Origin: a bacterium
GTDB lineage: Bacteria; UBA10199; DSSB01
DNA length: 14,997 nt
Assembly: GCA_030426445.1 (NCBI GenBank)
Contig: JAUHYS010000022.1
Span: 1 to 14,997 of the forward strand
Direction of reading: 5' to 3'
Of the stretch, positions 5,891 to 13,448 are shown one piece after another. The notes below the pieces were generated by a model. The model saw only the letters and a list, made by a program, of their open reading frames with translations. It did not search any database and was not told the origin of the DNA. A program made the position numbers and the translations under genes. Position 1 is the stretch's first letter, and each line of letters starts with the position of its first letter.

Positions 5891-6292
5891 ATGAAAGTGG
5901 AATCCATGGAATTTCTACCTAGAGAAGTGGGAATCATTAAAGGCGATAAAAAACTAAGTGATCTAAAAAAACAGGGTAAGCCTGGAGAGAAGATTGATTC
6001 TAAAAAGATATCCCAAATGTCTGATAAGCAACTCATCGATGAGCTAGTCGGTGGCAAATCTCGTTCAGTAAAATTAAGCAAAGATGTGAAAGGTGTCTTA
6101 ATGCCCAAAAAGCAATGGGGTAAATATCAAGGCAATGCTTTACGTCGTGTTAGTCTGGCTGAGATTAAGAGCAAGGGCTTATACGGTGATTTAAAGCGCC
6201 CTCAAAGAGATGAAGGCAAAGAGAGAGCCTCTCAAATTAGGACTGCTATTGCTGAAGCCTTTGCTAAAATAGAATCTGATAAAAAAGTTTAA
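5891..6292 (+). CDS. Orphan basic 133-aa protein under sigma-54 control
   Basis: I do not recognise this protein. It is rich in lysine (KKIS, DKK, PKKQWGK) with scattered acidic residues, has no hydrophobic segment and no signal peptide, so it should be soluble and net basic. Two blocks look structured: LSKDVKGVLMPKKQWGKYQG (about 62-81) and a C-terminal helix from about 109 to 130 (ERASQIRTAIAEAFAKIE). A consensus AGGAGGT ribosome site lies just upstream of the ATG, and the gene has its own sigma-54 promoter and terminator, so it is a real monocistronic gene. It converges on the giant helical protein gene. Nucleic-acid binding, a secreted effector or a partner of the neighbouring proteins are all possible; none is shown by the sequence. 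Confidence 0.82.
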   Translation: MKVESMEFLPREVGIIKGDKKLSDLKKQGKPGEKIDSKKISQMSDKQLIDELVGGKSRSVKLSKDVKGVLMPKKQWGKYQGNALRRVSLAEIKSKGLYGDLKRPQRDEGKERASQIRTAIAEAFAKIESDKKV

Positions 6293-6320
6293 GCGGATAA
6301 AAAAGATTGAAATAACACCC

Positions 6321-6352
6321 AGCGCAGTCCATTTTGGCTGCGCTTTTTTTTT
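6321..6352 (+). terminator. Strong rho-independent terminator after the 133-aa gene
   Basis: AGCGCAG (6321-6327) pairs with CTGCGCT (6338-6344), then a run of nine T's (6344-6352). The T-run overlaps the TAA stop codon of the opposing gene, so the two genes converge with almost no space. Confidence 0.9.
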
Positions 6353-9300
6353 AGCGAATTCCTAAACCGCGCCACATGCCTCTATTGCGTGGTGCACTAC
6401 GAGGAGGTATTCGAGAAGGGAAAGAGAGTCCGCGAGAGTTTTCTGGCAAGCGATACCTCGAAGGCTCTGACCAAAAAATTGGATTTGACAAATCAACTTT
6501 TTTCAAGGTCATGTCACGGGCTTCCATGGCCCAGAAGCCACCTGCAGAGGTGGGATAAGGGTACTCGATATCATCGCTGTGACCCTCTTGGTGATGAACA
6601 TAATTGGCCCCATGCCATGCTAGATTAATCACCGCACCTGCATAGCCAAAGGCATGGATTTCCTGGACACCTTTCTTTTTTGCATCAATAAATAAGACGC
6701 GAGCGACTGTTGGGTTACGGTTGATACTATCTTTGATAGCCAAAGGCAGAAAGGAACTCGCAGCAAATCCCGCGACATTAATCAAGGAGTAATTTCTTTC
6801 TACCGCAAACCTTTGTCCAGAAATCAGTCGTGAAATCGCATTAGAGGACTCGGTATGGTAAGGCAAAGCCAAACCGGTAAGAGCGAGTTGCGCGCGTTGG
6901 GTCTTCATGCTGTTACCCACTAAACCATACAAAAGTTTAGAATTTTGAATAGTCGCGCGTGAAGTCATAAAAGCGGGAAAATACATCGCGGTTCGCCAAA
7001 AAATATCCAGGTTTTCGGCGTGGCGACGTTCATCCACTTGATAGATGGGAAGCACGCGGGCTTTTTTGGCTTCGGCTCGATGATTAAGTGCAGGGACGAT
7101 CGTATCCAGGCCGACTCCCCCCAAAACCAAACCATAGGCAATGGCCATAGTGACTTCTTCGGTCGCCACCCCTAAGGTTAAGACATCCTTTGGGTTGACT
7201 CTTTTAAAGACAACAGCGCTGGTCAGTAAAGCACCTGCACTTAAGGTAACCCAGGCCGCCTTGCGGGCTCCGGTATTGCGAATGCCATGGTCGGTCAAAA
7301 CTTTAAATTCTTCTCGCCAATCGTCATCGGTTAGGTCACTGGCGTGGAGATATTCGGGGACTCGACCCCTTACATGAATCCGTTGAATCAAGGGTTGCAA
7401 GACCGGCATTTGCCTTGCAGTTTGGGCGGCCTCACTGTCGGGGTATTCACGAAAAAGCTTGATCAAAGCCTGCAAGCCCGAGCCCCGCAAAATATCCGTA
7501 TCGTTCATTTTTAGCATGGCGTATTCGGCAATGCCTAAGTAAATTTTGGCAGCTTTTTCGTAGCTGGAGTTTTCGGCAATAAGTGCAGTGTCTTGCAGTA
7601 CCTGATGGACTTTTGCCATGTCATATTTTTCGTCTTTAAGAATTAGCTCGGCTTCTAAAAAACTTACTTTCCATTCGGGTGTGCTTGCCGCTTCAAGCCG
7701 TTGACGCATGATATCGACGACTAACTGGCCCGAAAATAAGTCGATGATTTCTTCTGGAAACGAGTTAGCTTCGATGCCCTTTTTGATGCTTGCTAATTTA
7801 TCTAAAACTTTATGTGCAGGAGTGAGTAAGAGCTTGTCAATGCGTTCTAGATTAAATTGCATCAGGACTTGCTCTTTACCCAAATGCGGATTTAAGACAT
7901 GGGCAGTCAGCAGGTCTTTTGCATCCATAAGCAGTTTCCAGGGTTTGGTTTTTAGATAGTCCGGGTTATCAGAGCGGTCGGCGACTCCAATCCAGGGTTG
8001 AACCGTTTTGACCGTTTCGCGATAAATATGGCGAATGCCTTCTGTGACACAAAGTTCATCTTGCAGGCATTGATCCAGTAGGGCAATGCCTTGCTGGTCC
8101 CATTCGGTTTGAGCAGATAAATTGGCTTCTATTTTTTTAAAGCCTTCTTTTTTTGCACGTGCTTTGAGTAATGTATAAAAGTTTTTTCCTTCATCCACTT
8201 TATGATCCAGGTTCATACCGTCGAAAATTTTCCAAAGCAGTTGGTCAGCCCGCCGCAGGGGTTCGTCATAACTGGAGTCTAACTCAGCTTTGGCCTGATC
8301 GCCTAAATCTTTTCGAAACTTTCGCAAAGCCTGCAAAGGTTGTTCCCTAAAAAGAGCGCTGGCTAATTGTAGATTGGCGCGCATGGTGACGATTTCGTCT
8401 TCCAGTTCTGGGTTGTCGAGTTGTTCAGAGAGTTGCAACAAGGCCTGGTTAACCTGATCGCGTGTTTTTTCTTCCCACTTTTTGAGCTCGTCAGGCAATT
8501 CCGAAAAATCTATCCAGCCTTCAATAATGACAGGCTCGTTAGCATAGCGAGAACGTGTTAGGACATACTCGACAGCACGTTTTTCAATGGACTCCATGGT
8601 CTTTTGATAAACTTCTCGATATTGTTCTGCTGCCAAAATTTGTGGGTTTTCTTTATAGAACTCTGTTATGGTTTCCCATTCCAACTGAAGCTTTTCCCAA
8701 ACTCTTCCTCTAAACTCGGGGTCTAGCCAGGGTTGGATATTTTCGGCAAATTGTTCGGATTGATAACGGCCTTCCATGCGGCGACGGTCATAGATCTTTT
8801 TAAGGTGAAGATCGGCATGGTCTAAAATATTTTTAAAGCGAGGGTCTCGAAGCTCTTCTGTACTGAGCCCTTTTTTTAGGCATTTGAGTCTTTTGATGGC
8901 TAGATCACTGCCTTGAGCTAGGCCTGGAGAGAGCAGGGCGCGAGCGCGTTGGAGGTCTAATCTAAGTAGTTTTAACTCGTCGGCTGCAAAAATTTTATGG
9001 GATCTCTCTAGCATTTTTTCAGCACGATCGACTAATTTTTGCGGCCTCTGGCGCCAAAAGTAAGGGCTGCCACTGGGCATGCGATGCTTAATTGGGAGAT
9101 TAAACATACGAATGGTTTCTTGTACGGCTTCTTCAACTAAGCAACGTACTAGGTGTTTAACATCTTCACACTGTTTTTCATCTAACCGATCTAAGTCCAA
9201 ATGCTTTTGCTGCACTGCAGCATCCAGCAGGGTAAACAAATCCAAGCTGCCTTTTTCTTGAGGCGTATTGAGGGCGAGTAGATCATAGGCTTGCTTAAAT

Positions 9301-9431
9301 AAAGAGGAGCTTCCTTCAGTAGTAGCTTTCTGGGGAGTTTTTTTCTGTTCTTCCCTACCCGAAAGAGCCTCTGTAGCGCCACTAACTACTGTTTGAGCTA
9401 CCCATTGAATGGCGGTGAGACCAATGGTCAA
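6351..9431 (-). CDS. Large, mostly helical protein with hydrophobic C-terminal third; unknown function
   Basis: About 1026 aa; no family recognised. The frame is open back to a GTG at 9530, but a TTG at 9431 has GGAGGT seven bases upstream, and the stretch before it holds a perfect inverted repeat, so I place the start at 9431. Residues counted from the 9431 start: a short hydrophobic N-terminus (about 1-20, TIGLTAIQWVAQTVVS), then some 600 residues of charged helices, a TPR-like part (about 600-675, SYEKAAKIYLGIAEYAM and LFREYPDSEAAQTAR), and four hydrophobic segments (about 724-742, 760-782, 882-898, 927-945). The last 40 residues are rich in Arg, Pro and Ser. It lies downstream of the metalloprotease gene on the same strand, 186 bases apart. 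It could be a membrane-inserted toxin or scaffold, but that is speculation. Confidence 0.85.
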   Translation of the reverse strand: MTIGLTAIQWVAQTVVSGATEALSGREEQKKTPQKATTEGSSSLFKQAYDLLALNTPQEKGSLDLFTLLDAAVQQKHLDLDRLDEKQCEDVKHLVRCLVEEAVQETIRMFNLPIKHRMPSGSPYFWRQRPQKLVDRAEKMLERSHKIFAADELKLLRLDLQRARALLSPGLAQGSDLAIKRLKCLKKGLSTEELRDPRFKNILDHADLHLKKIYDRRRMEGRYQSEQFAENIQPWLDPEFRGRVWEKLQLEWETITEFYKENPQILAAEQYREVYQKTMESIEKRAVEYVLTRSRYANEPVIIEGWIDFSELPDELKKWEEKTRDQVNQALLQLSEQLDNPELEDEIVTMRANLQLASALFREQPLQALRKFRKDLGDQAKAELDSSYDEPLRRADQLLWKIFDGMNLDHKVDEGKNFYTLLKARAKKEGFKKIEANLSAQTEWDQQGIALLDQCLQDELCVTEGIRHIYRETVKTVQPWIGVADRSDNPDYLKTKPWKLLMDAKDLLTAHVLNPHLGKEQVLMQFNLERIDKLLLTPAHKVLDKLASIKKGIEANSFPEEIIDLFSGQLVVDIMRQRLEAASTPEWKVSFLEAELILKDEKYDMAKVHQVLQDTALIAENSSYEKAAKIYLGIAEYAMLKMNDTDILRGSGLQALIKLFREYPDSEAAQTARQMPVLQPLIQRIHVRGRVPEYLHASDLTDDDWREEFKVLTDHGIRNTGARKAAWVTLSAGALLTSAVVFKRVNPKDVLTLGVATEEVTMAIAYGLVLGGVGLDTIVPALNHRAEAKKARVLPIYQVDERRHAENLDIFWRTAMYFPAFMTSRATIQNSKLLYGLVGNSMKTQRAQLALTGLALPYHTESSNAISRLISGQRFAVERNYSLINVAGFAASSFLPLAIKDSINRNPTVARVLFIDAKKKGVQEIHAFGYAGAVINLAWHGANYVHHQEGHSDDIEYPYPTSAGGFWAMEARDMTLKKVDLSNPIFWSEPSRYRLPENSRGLSFPSRIPPRSAPRNRGMWRGLGIR

Positions 9432-9495
9432 GTTTCTTACCTCCAAAAGAAAATACGTGTGTCTACTATTAGTATCGGTATTCTCTAGCGAAAGT

Positions 9496-9523
9496 TTCGA
9501 GATTTTCAAAATAAAATCTCGAA
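9496..9523. repeat. Perfect inverted repeat in the leader of the giant gene
   Basis: TTCGAGATTTT (9496-9506) pairs with AAAATCTCGAA (9513-9523), 11 bp, loop of six. A second one, GTATATT/AATATAC, lies at 9563-9569 and 9577-9583. Neither is followed by a U-tract on the minus strand, so they look more like operators or leader structures than terminators of the metalloprotease gene. Confidence 0.5.
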
Positions 9524-9617
9524 TACCCACACATTTTTTACCAGTTTCAAGGAGAGACAGAGGTATATTACCGAGAAATATACGGATATGAAGCTTATCG
9601 TATCATTAGGATATACT

Positions 9618-11390
9618 TCATAAATTATATTCAGAAAGCCCCATGGGATTTTGCGCAGAATCAGAACCCCATGGTATTGCAGCAGGCCGCGTAGGCTCTT
9701 CGCGATTCATTGATGATATCTCACCTGTTTTATAATAACCATAATTGGCATTTGTCATACTAAACATGTACCAAGAGAAAAAATCAATTGCACGAACAGA
9801 CTCATGATCCACTCCATACTTTCTAGCTAAGGCATCGCGGCGTTGTCTAAGTTCTCTTCCTTTATACATAAAAGTAACTAAAGACTCGGCTACATATTCA
9901 TCTAAAGCATTGTCAGCACTGCCGGTGTATATTTTTGAACGATATTTTTCTCCATTAAACCAATCCACAAGGATGCCATAGGTTGCTTTGTGCTCCTGGA
10001 TGGCTTGATGAGCATGCTTCAGTGTTTTTTGTAAGTGAGGAAAGTTCTTATTAAAAACCCTTTCAAAAGTATGCCCGATTTCATGTATGCAAGTTGCTAA
10101 AGCGCCGCGAGAAGTCTGAAAGAGCTCGTTTGAGAAGTTTATACCATCTCCAGCAGGATAGCTGCGGCCAAACGGAGATCCGTGTTTAAGTTTAAGTTGA
10201 CTGCCTAAGATCTGGCCCGACATATCTGTAAATTCGAGCATGTCAAAATTATCTACCGTAATCCAAGCAAAGAAATTATAAATGTGAGGAAAGTCTTTAT
10301 CAGGGGGGTACTTCTCATTCATGTCATTTACCAACTTAAGGTACTCTAGCGGAGCTTGTTTAACAAGTGCACGGGCAAAATAAGTAACTTCAGCCTGGTA
10401 GAATGGGTTATTCATTTTTTCAAAAGCTTCTCTTGTTTTATCCAAATCATCCAGCTCAAAAGGATTATACCTCTTTTTACCCGTACTGCCTTTAGGGGGA
10501 AGGTTGATCACAAAATGAAAGTGATGGAGTCCATGAGTGTCAAAGTATTTTTTTAAAATTTCGAGTGACTCAATCATGGTATCGATACTGGCCGGGGGAT
10601 AAACCCGATTTTGTTTCTGATAGATAGAATAAGCCAAGGCTTCTGCTGCGAGAGGCTCTCTAACCGTTTGTGTTTTTTTGCTTAAATCGTTCCAGAGAAG
10701 GCGTCTTTTATTTTTTTCATCATGGACAATTCGTCCGCCATTTTCAAAGGTTAGCCACAGTTTTTTTAAACGATCTTCTACAGAAGTATGTTGATTAGAA
10801 GTATTGATCTGCTTACAAGCCGATAATAAAAGCCACTTCTCTTCTTCAGATTCATACTTGATTCTGATGCTTTGCATGGCATGGCTTTTAATGACTCGAT
10901 CTTTATCTGCTTTTTGATCGTGCCAAGTTTGATAAATTCTGATTTTAACAACACCTTGTTCTTGGGCAGTACCTTTTTTTAAGGGCGTCCTGACTCTAAC
11001 GTCAACTTCTAGCCTCATCGGATGCACAAAAGGCTGTTGGAGCTTAGCTTGAATTTTCGTTTTTGCAATTTCTAAAACTTGTGCATCGATAGCTTTAGCC
11101 ATAGCCAATGCTTCGGGTGTAGGTTGCAGTTTATCATGCCGGAGACTTAAAGCATCTTCTTCGATGCGTTTATCGATGGCTTGAATTTGAGGATTTGTAG
11201 AAGCGTGAATACGGGGTGCTTGTGTTATGGGTGGCTGGCGCGAAAGAATAGAAGCGGGAGCCCCTGTTGCGGTGTCCGGAATCGTGGGTGCTTGGAGAAA
11301 TTGTAAAGTACTTGCTTGTACTGGAGACTTGAAATTCGCTACTGGAAGAGGGCCTTGTAATAAAGCAAAAGATTTCGTAACTCTAGTCAT
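9618..11390 (-). CDS. Putative zinc metalloprotease (HEIGH zincin)
   Basis: 590 aa from the ATG at 11390, which has AAAGGTG six bases upstream (a GTG three codons earlier is part of that ribosome site). The catalytic signature is HEIGH (436-440 in this numbering; IHEIGHTFERVFN), preceded by SRGALATC. About 60 residues later comes DEYVAESLVTF, whose glutamates (498 or 502) are placed for a gluzincin third zinc ligand. That layout recalls the lethal-factor-like (M34) catalytic domain, though I see no stronger match. The upstream 420 residues are unassigned. There is no signal peptide: the first 65 residues are low-complexity, rich in Ala, Pro, Thr, Ser and Gln, as in many type III-type or other non-Sec secreted effectors. 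Likely upstream gene of a unit with the giant helical protein. Confidence 0.82.
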   Translation of the reverse strand: MTRVTKSFALLQGPLPVANFKSPVQASTLQFLQAPTIPDTATGAPASILSRQPPITQAPRIHASTNPQIQAIDKRIEEDALSLRHDKLQPTPEALAMAKAIDAQVLEIAKTKIQAKLQQPFVHPMRLEVDVRVRTPLKKGTAQEQGVVKIRIYQTWHDQKADKDRVIKSHAMQSIRIKYESEEEKWLLLSACKQINTSNQHTSVEDRLKKLWLTFENGGRIVHDEKNKRRLLWNDLSKKTQTVREPLAAEALAYSIYQKQNRVYPPASIDTMIESLEILKKYFDTHGLHHFHFVINLPPKGSTGKKRYNPFELDDLDKTREAFEKMNNPFYQAEVTYFARALVKQAPLEYLKLVNDMNEKYPPDKDFPHIYNFFAWITVDNFDMLEFTDMSGQILGSQLKLKHGSPFGRSYPAGDGINFSNELFQTSRGALATCIHEIGHTFERVFNKNFPHLQKTLKHAHQAIQEHKATYGILVDWFNGEKYRSKIYTGSADNALDEYVAESLVTFMYKGRELRQRRDALARKYGVDHESVRAIDFFSWYMFSMTNANYGYYKTGEISSMNREEPTRPAAIPWGSDSAQNPMGLSEYNL

Positions 11391-11399
11391 AAAAAACAC

Positions 11400-11759
11400 C
11401 TTTTAAACAAAATTTTAGTTATGATTTCAGGTAGATACTGAATTATACTAAACAATTATTTACTTCACTTATGTAAGAAAAACTTACCCTGCTACAGACA
11501 TTGAGCTCTGCTTTTTATTTATCGGAGTTTTTTAGATTAAAGTTTCGGACTTTTTGAAGTTTAAGCTACAGACAATTAGGAGGGTTAGTTTAACAAAGTT
11601 CAGTATTTATAAGGTTATTAAGAGGAGGAGGGGTAAAGAATAAAAAAGTGTCAAAATAAAATTTTCACTGTTTTTTTCTTGTGAAGTTAAGAAAGAGTTT
11701 ATTAGGAGTTATTCAACTAAAGGGCTGTGATAAAGACGAATACGGGCATTGTTTTTAAA
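11400..11759. other. 360-bp non-coding stretch between metalloprotease gene and tRNA-Ser
   Basis: No credible gene. On the minus strand a perfect -10 TATAAT (11442-11447) lies about 50 bases before the metalloprotease ATG, but its -35 is poor. GCTACAGACA is repeated at 11491-11500 and 11565-11574. AGTG...CACT around an AAAAT/ATTTT pair (11647-11669) with a T-run to 11677 resembles a weak plus-strand terminator. Purine-rich AGGAGG strings at 11578-11584 and 11621-11632 have no start codon at a workable distance. Confidence 0.45.
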
Positions 11760-11847
<88 letters not shown>

Positions 11848-12035
11848 TATTTAACTCCTAAAATTCGTACAGCTTATTCGAGATTTAGGTGAATATGCTC
11901 CATATAAGTTGAATAAAATAAATCGCTAAATGCCACTGTGAAAAGATTAAATTTGCATTTGATATAAAAATTATAAAATAATTTTGGATTTTTTTTAATT
12001 TTTTCTATAGAAAGCTTATCAAGTGTCCGCCTAAA

Positions 12036-12041
12036 TATAAT
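12036..12041 (+). promoter_or_regulatory. -10 element of the cysteine-repeat lipoprotein gene
   Basis: Perfect TATAAT 34 bases before the ATG, giving a leader of about 28 bases. No good -35 hexamer is found 16-18 bases upstream, so it may need an activator or another sigma factor. Confidence 0.5.
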
Positions 12042-12075
12042 CTAAACATAAATAGATTCATAAAAGGAGAAAATT

Positions 12076-13323
12076 ATGAAATTCAAAAAGTGGTTAATTT
12101 TACCAATGGCCATCAGTTTTATAGGGCTGATCGCGAGTTGTGGTGATGACGACACCGCACCCGTTTGTGGTAATGGGATTATCGAAACTGGAGAACAGTG
12201 TGACGATGCTAATGATATCGACGCAGATGAATGCAGCAATACCTGTATGTTGCCTGCAGACACTTGTGGTGATGGTGTTGTGGATGAAGGAGAACAGTGT
12301 GATGACGGCAATGCTGTTGCCGGAGATGGTTGCGAAAACGACTGTACTGTGACTCCAGGAGATTGCGGAGATGGTAATCTTGATGCGGGTGAAGAATGCG
12401 ACGATGGTAACTTCATTACTGGAGATGAATGTACAAATGATTGTAAAATTGCGGTCTGCGGCGACGGTATTTTAAATGTAGGTGTTGAAGAATGCGACGA
12501 TGGTAACGATATCGAAACTGACGGTTGTCTCAATAATTGTATGATCGACCCTTTATTGAATTGCGGAGATGGTGTTGTAGACCCTTCAGAAGAGTGCGAT
12601 GATGGTAATCAAGACAACACCGATGCTTGTACAAATGTGTGTGAAAATGCAGTGTGTGGCGATGGAATTACTCAAGTTGGAGTTGAAGAATGCGACGATG
12701 GAGATGATGATAATGGAGACGGTTGTGAAAACAACTGTACTCTGACGCCTATTGCGGAGACCAAAACTTTTAACGGTCCTGCTATAGCTATCGTTGATAA
12801 TGCTTACGATGGAGGTCTTGCGACCATGGCTTGTGTCAATTTAATGGTTCAAGAGGATGGCGCAGGTTTTAATACTTTTGTGGATGCCAGTGTAAGATTG
12901 GGTATTGAGCACAAAGCATTGGGTAACTTAGTCATTAAATTACAGGCACCTTCGGGTGATACCTTGACCTTGCTTAATCGAGCGGGTTTCGCAGAAGCTG
13001 CAGACGATGGTGCAGGGGATGAACCAGGAACTAGCTTTGGCTTAGTGGCTACTTCAAAAATTACCTTTATTGAAACGCAAGGAAAAACCAGCGCAGAGGA
13101 AATGGGCGCGACCTTAATGAATGTTGGAGATGCTGCTTGTCTGGACGATGGCATTTGTGAATATTTTCCTAGTCCTGGTGCAGCGACCCCAGGTCTTTTT
13201 AGTGATTTGGTTGGACAAAGTACAATTGGTAATTGGGTCGTTTGCGTTGGAGATGCTAGTTCTGACCTGGAAGGTTCTTTAGAGTCTGTTGAGCTCTTTT
13301 TGACCAAAAAACTTAGTATCTAA
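12076..13323 (+). CDS. Surface lipoprotein with six Myxococcus-type cysteine repeats and a P/Homo-B domain
   Basis: 415 aa. The leader (1-21) ends in the lipobox IAS-C22, giving a lipid-anchored protein. Residues 31-221 form six tandem repeats of about 33 residues, each with four cysteines in the pattern CGDG(I/V)...EECDDGN...C...C (24 cysteines). This is the DUF4215 / myxo_disulf_rpt family common in deltaproteobacteria. Residues about 230-411 look like a proprotein-convertase P-domain: LGNLVIKLQAPSGDTLTLL (282-300), IGNWVVCVGDASSDLEGSLESV (384-405), with four further cysteines. The P-domain is usually attached to subtilisin-like proteases, but no protease domain is present, so this is probably an adhesive or binding surface protein. 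Ribosome site AAGGAG, six bases before the ATG. Strong terminator after it. Confidence 0.92.
   Translation: MKFKKWLILPMAISFIGLIASCGDDDTAPVCGNGIIETGEQCDDANDIDADECSNTCMLPADTCGDGVVDEGEQCDDGNAVAGDGCENDCTVTPGDCGDGNLDAGEECDDGNFITGDECTNDCKIAVCGDGILNVGVEECDDGNDIETDGCLNNCMIDPLLNCGDGVVDPSEECDDGNQDNTDACTNVCENAVCGDGITQVGVEECDDGDDDNGDGCENNCTLTPIAETKTFNGPAIAIVDNAYDGGLATMACVNLMVQEDGAGFNTFVDASVRLGIEHKALGNLVIKLQAPSGDTLTLLNRAGFAEAADDGAGDEPGTSFGLVATSKITFIETQGKTSAEEMGATLMNVGDAACLDDGICEYFPSPGAATPGLFSDLVGQSTIGNWVVCVGDASSDLEGSLESVELFLTKKLSI
12166..12738 (+). repeat. Six coding repeats of about 99 bp (cysteine-rich modules)
   Basis: The modules begin at residues C31, C64, C97, C128, C163 and C194. At the DNA level the words GAAGAATGCGACGATGG and its near copies recur, so the array could expand or contract by recombination. 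The modules are clearly diverged from one another, which argues against very recent duplication. Confidence 0.85.
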
Positions 13324-13351
13324 ATCTTTATAATATAGATTTTTTTTGATG

Positions 13352-13418
13352 AATCCCTTCTTGTTTTGACGAAACTTCTGATTTTGCAGTCTAGTGAAAA
13401 CGAGAAGGGATTTTTTTT
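13352..13418 (+). terminator. Long-stem terminator after the lipoprotein gene
   Basis: AATCCCTTCT-T-GTTTT (13352-13367) pairs with AAAAC-G-AGAAGGGATT (13397-13412), 16 pairs with one G-U, and T's run to 13418. The loop of 29 bases is unusually large. There is no U-tract on the minus side, so it mainly serves the plus-strand gene. Confidence 0.82.
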
Positions 13419-13448
13419 ACAGTAAAGCCAGACAAAATGAGAAAACTA

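Noticed and set aside
12042..12533. Open frame on the minus strand across the cysteine repeats (163 codons, Ser/Pro-rich repeats)
   Set aside because: The apparent repeats mirror the coding repeats of the opposite strand; the lipoprotein frame has a signal, lipobox and ribosome site.
12166..12738. CRISPR array
   Set aside because: The regular spacing comes from coding repeats of a cysteine-rich protein; there are no identical direct repeats with unrelated spacers and no cas genes.
12849..13307. Open frame on the minus strand opposite the P-domain
   Set aside because: Antisense to a recognisable domain, with no start signals.
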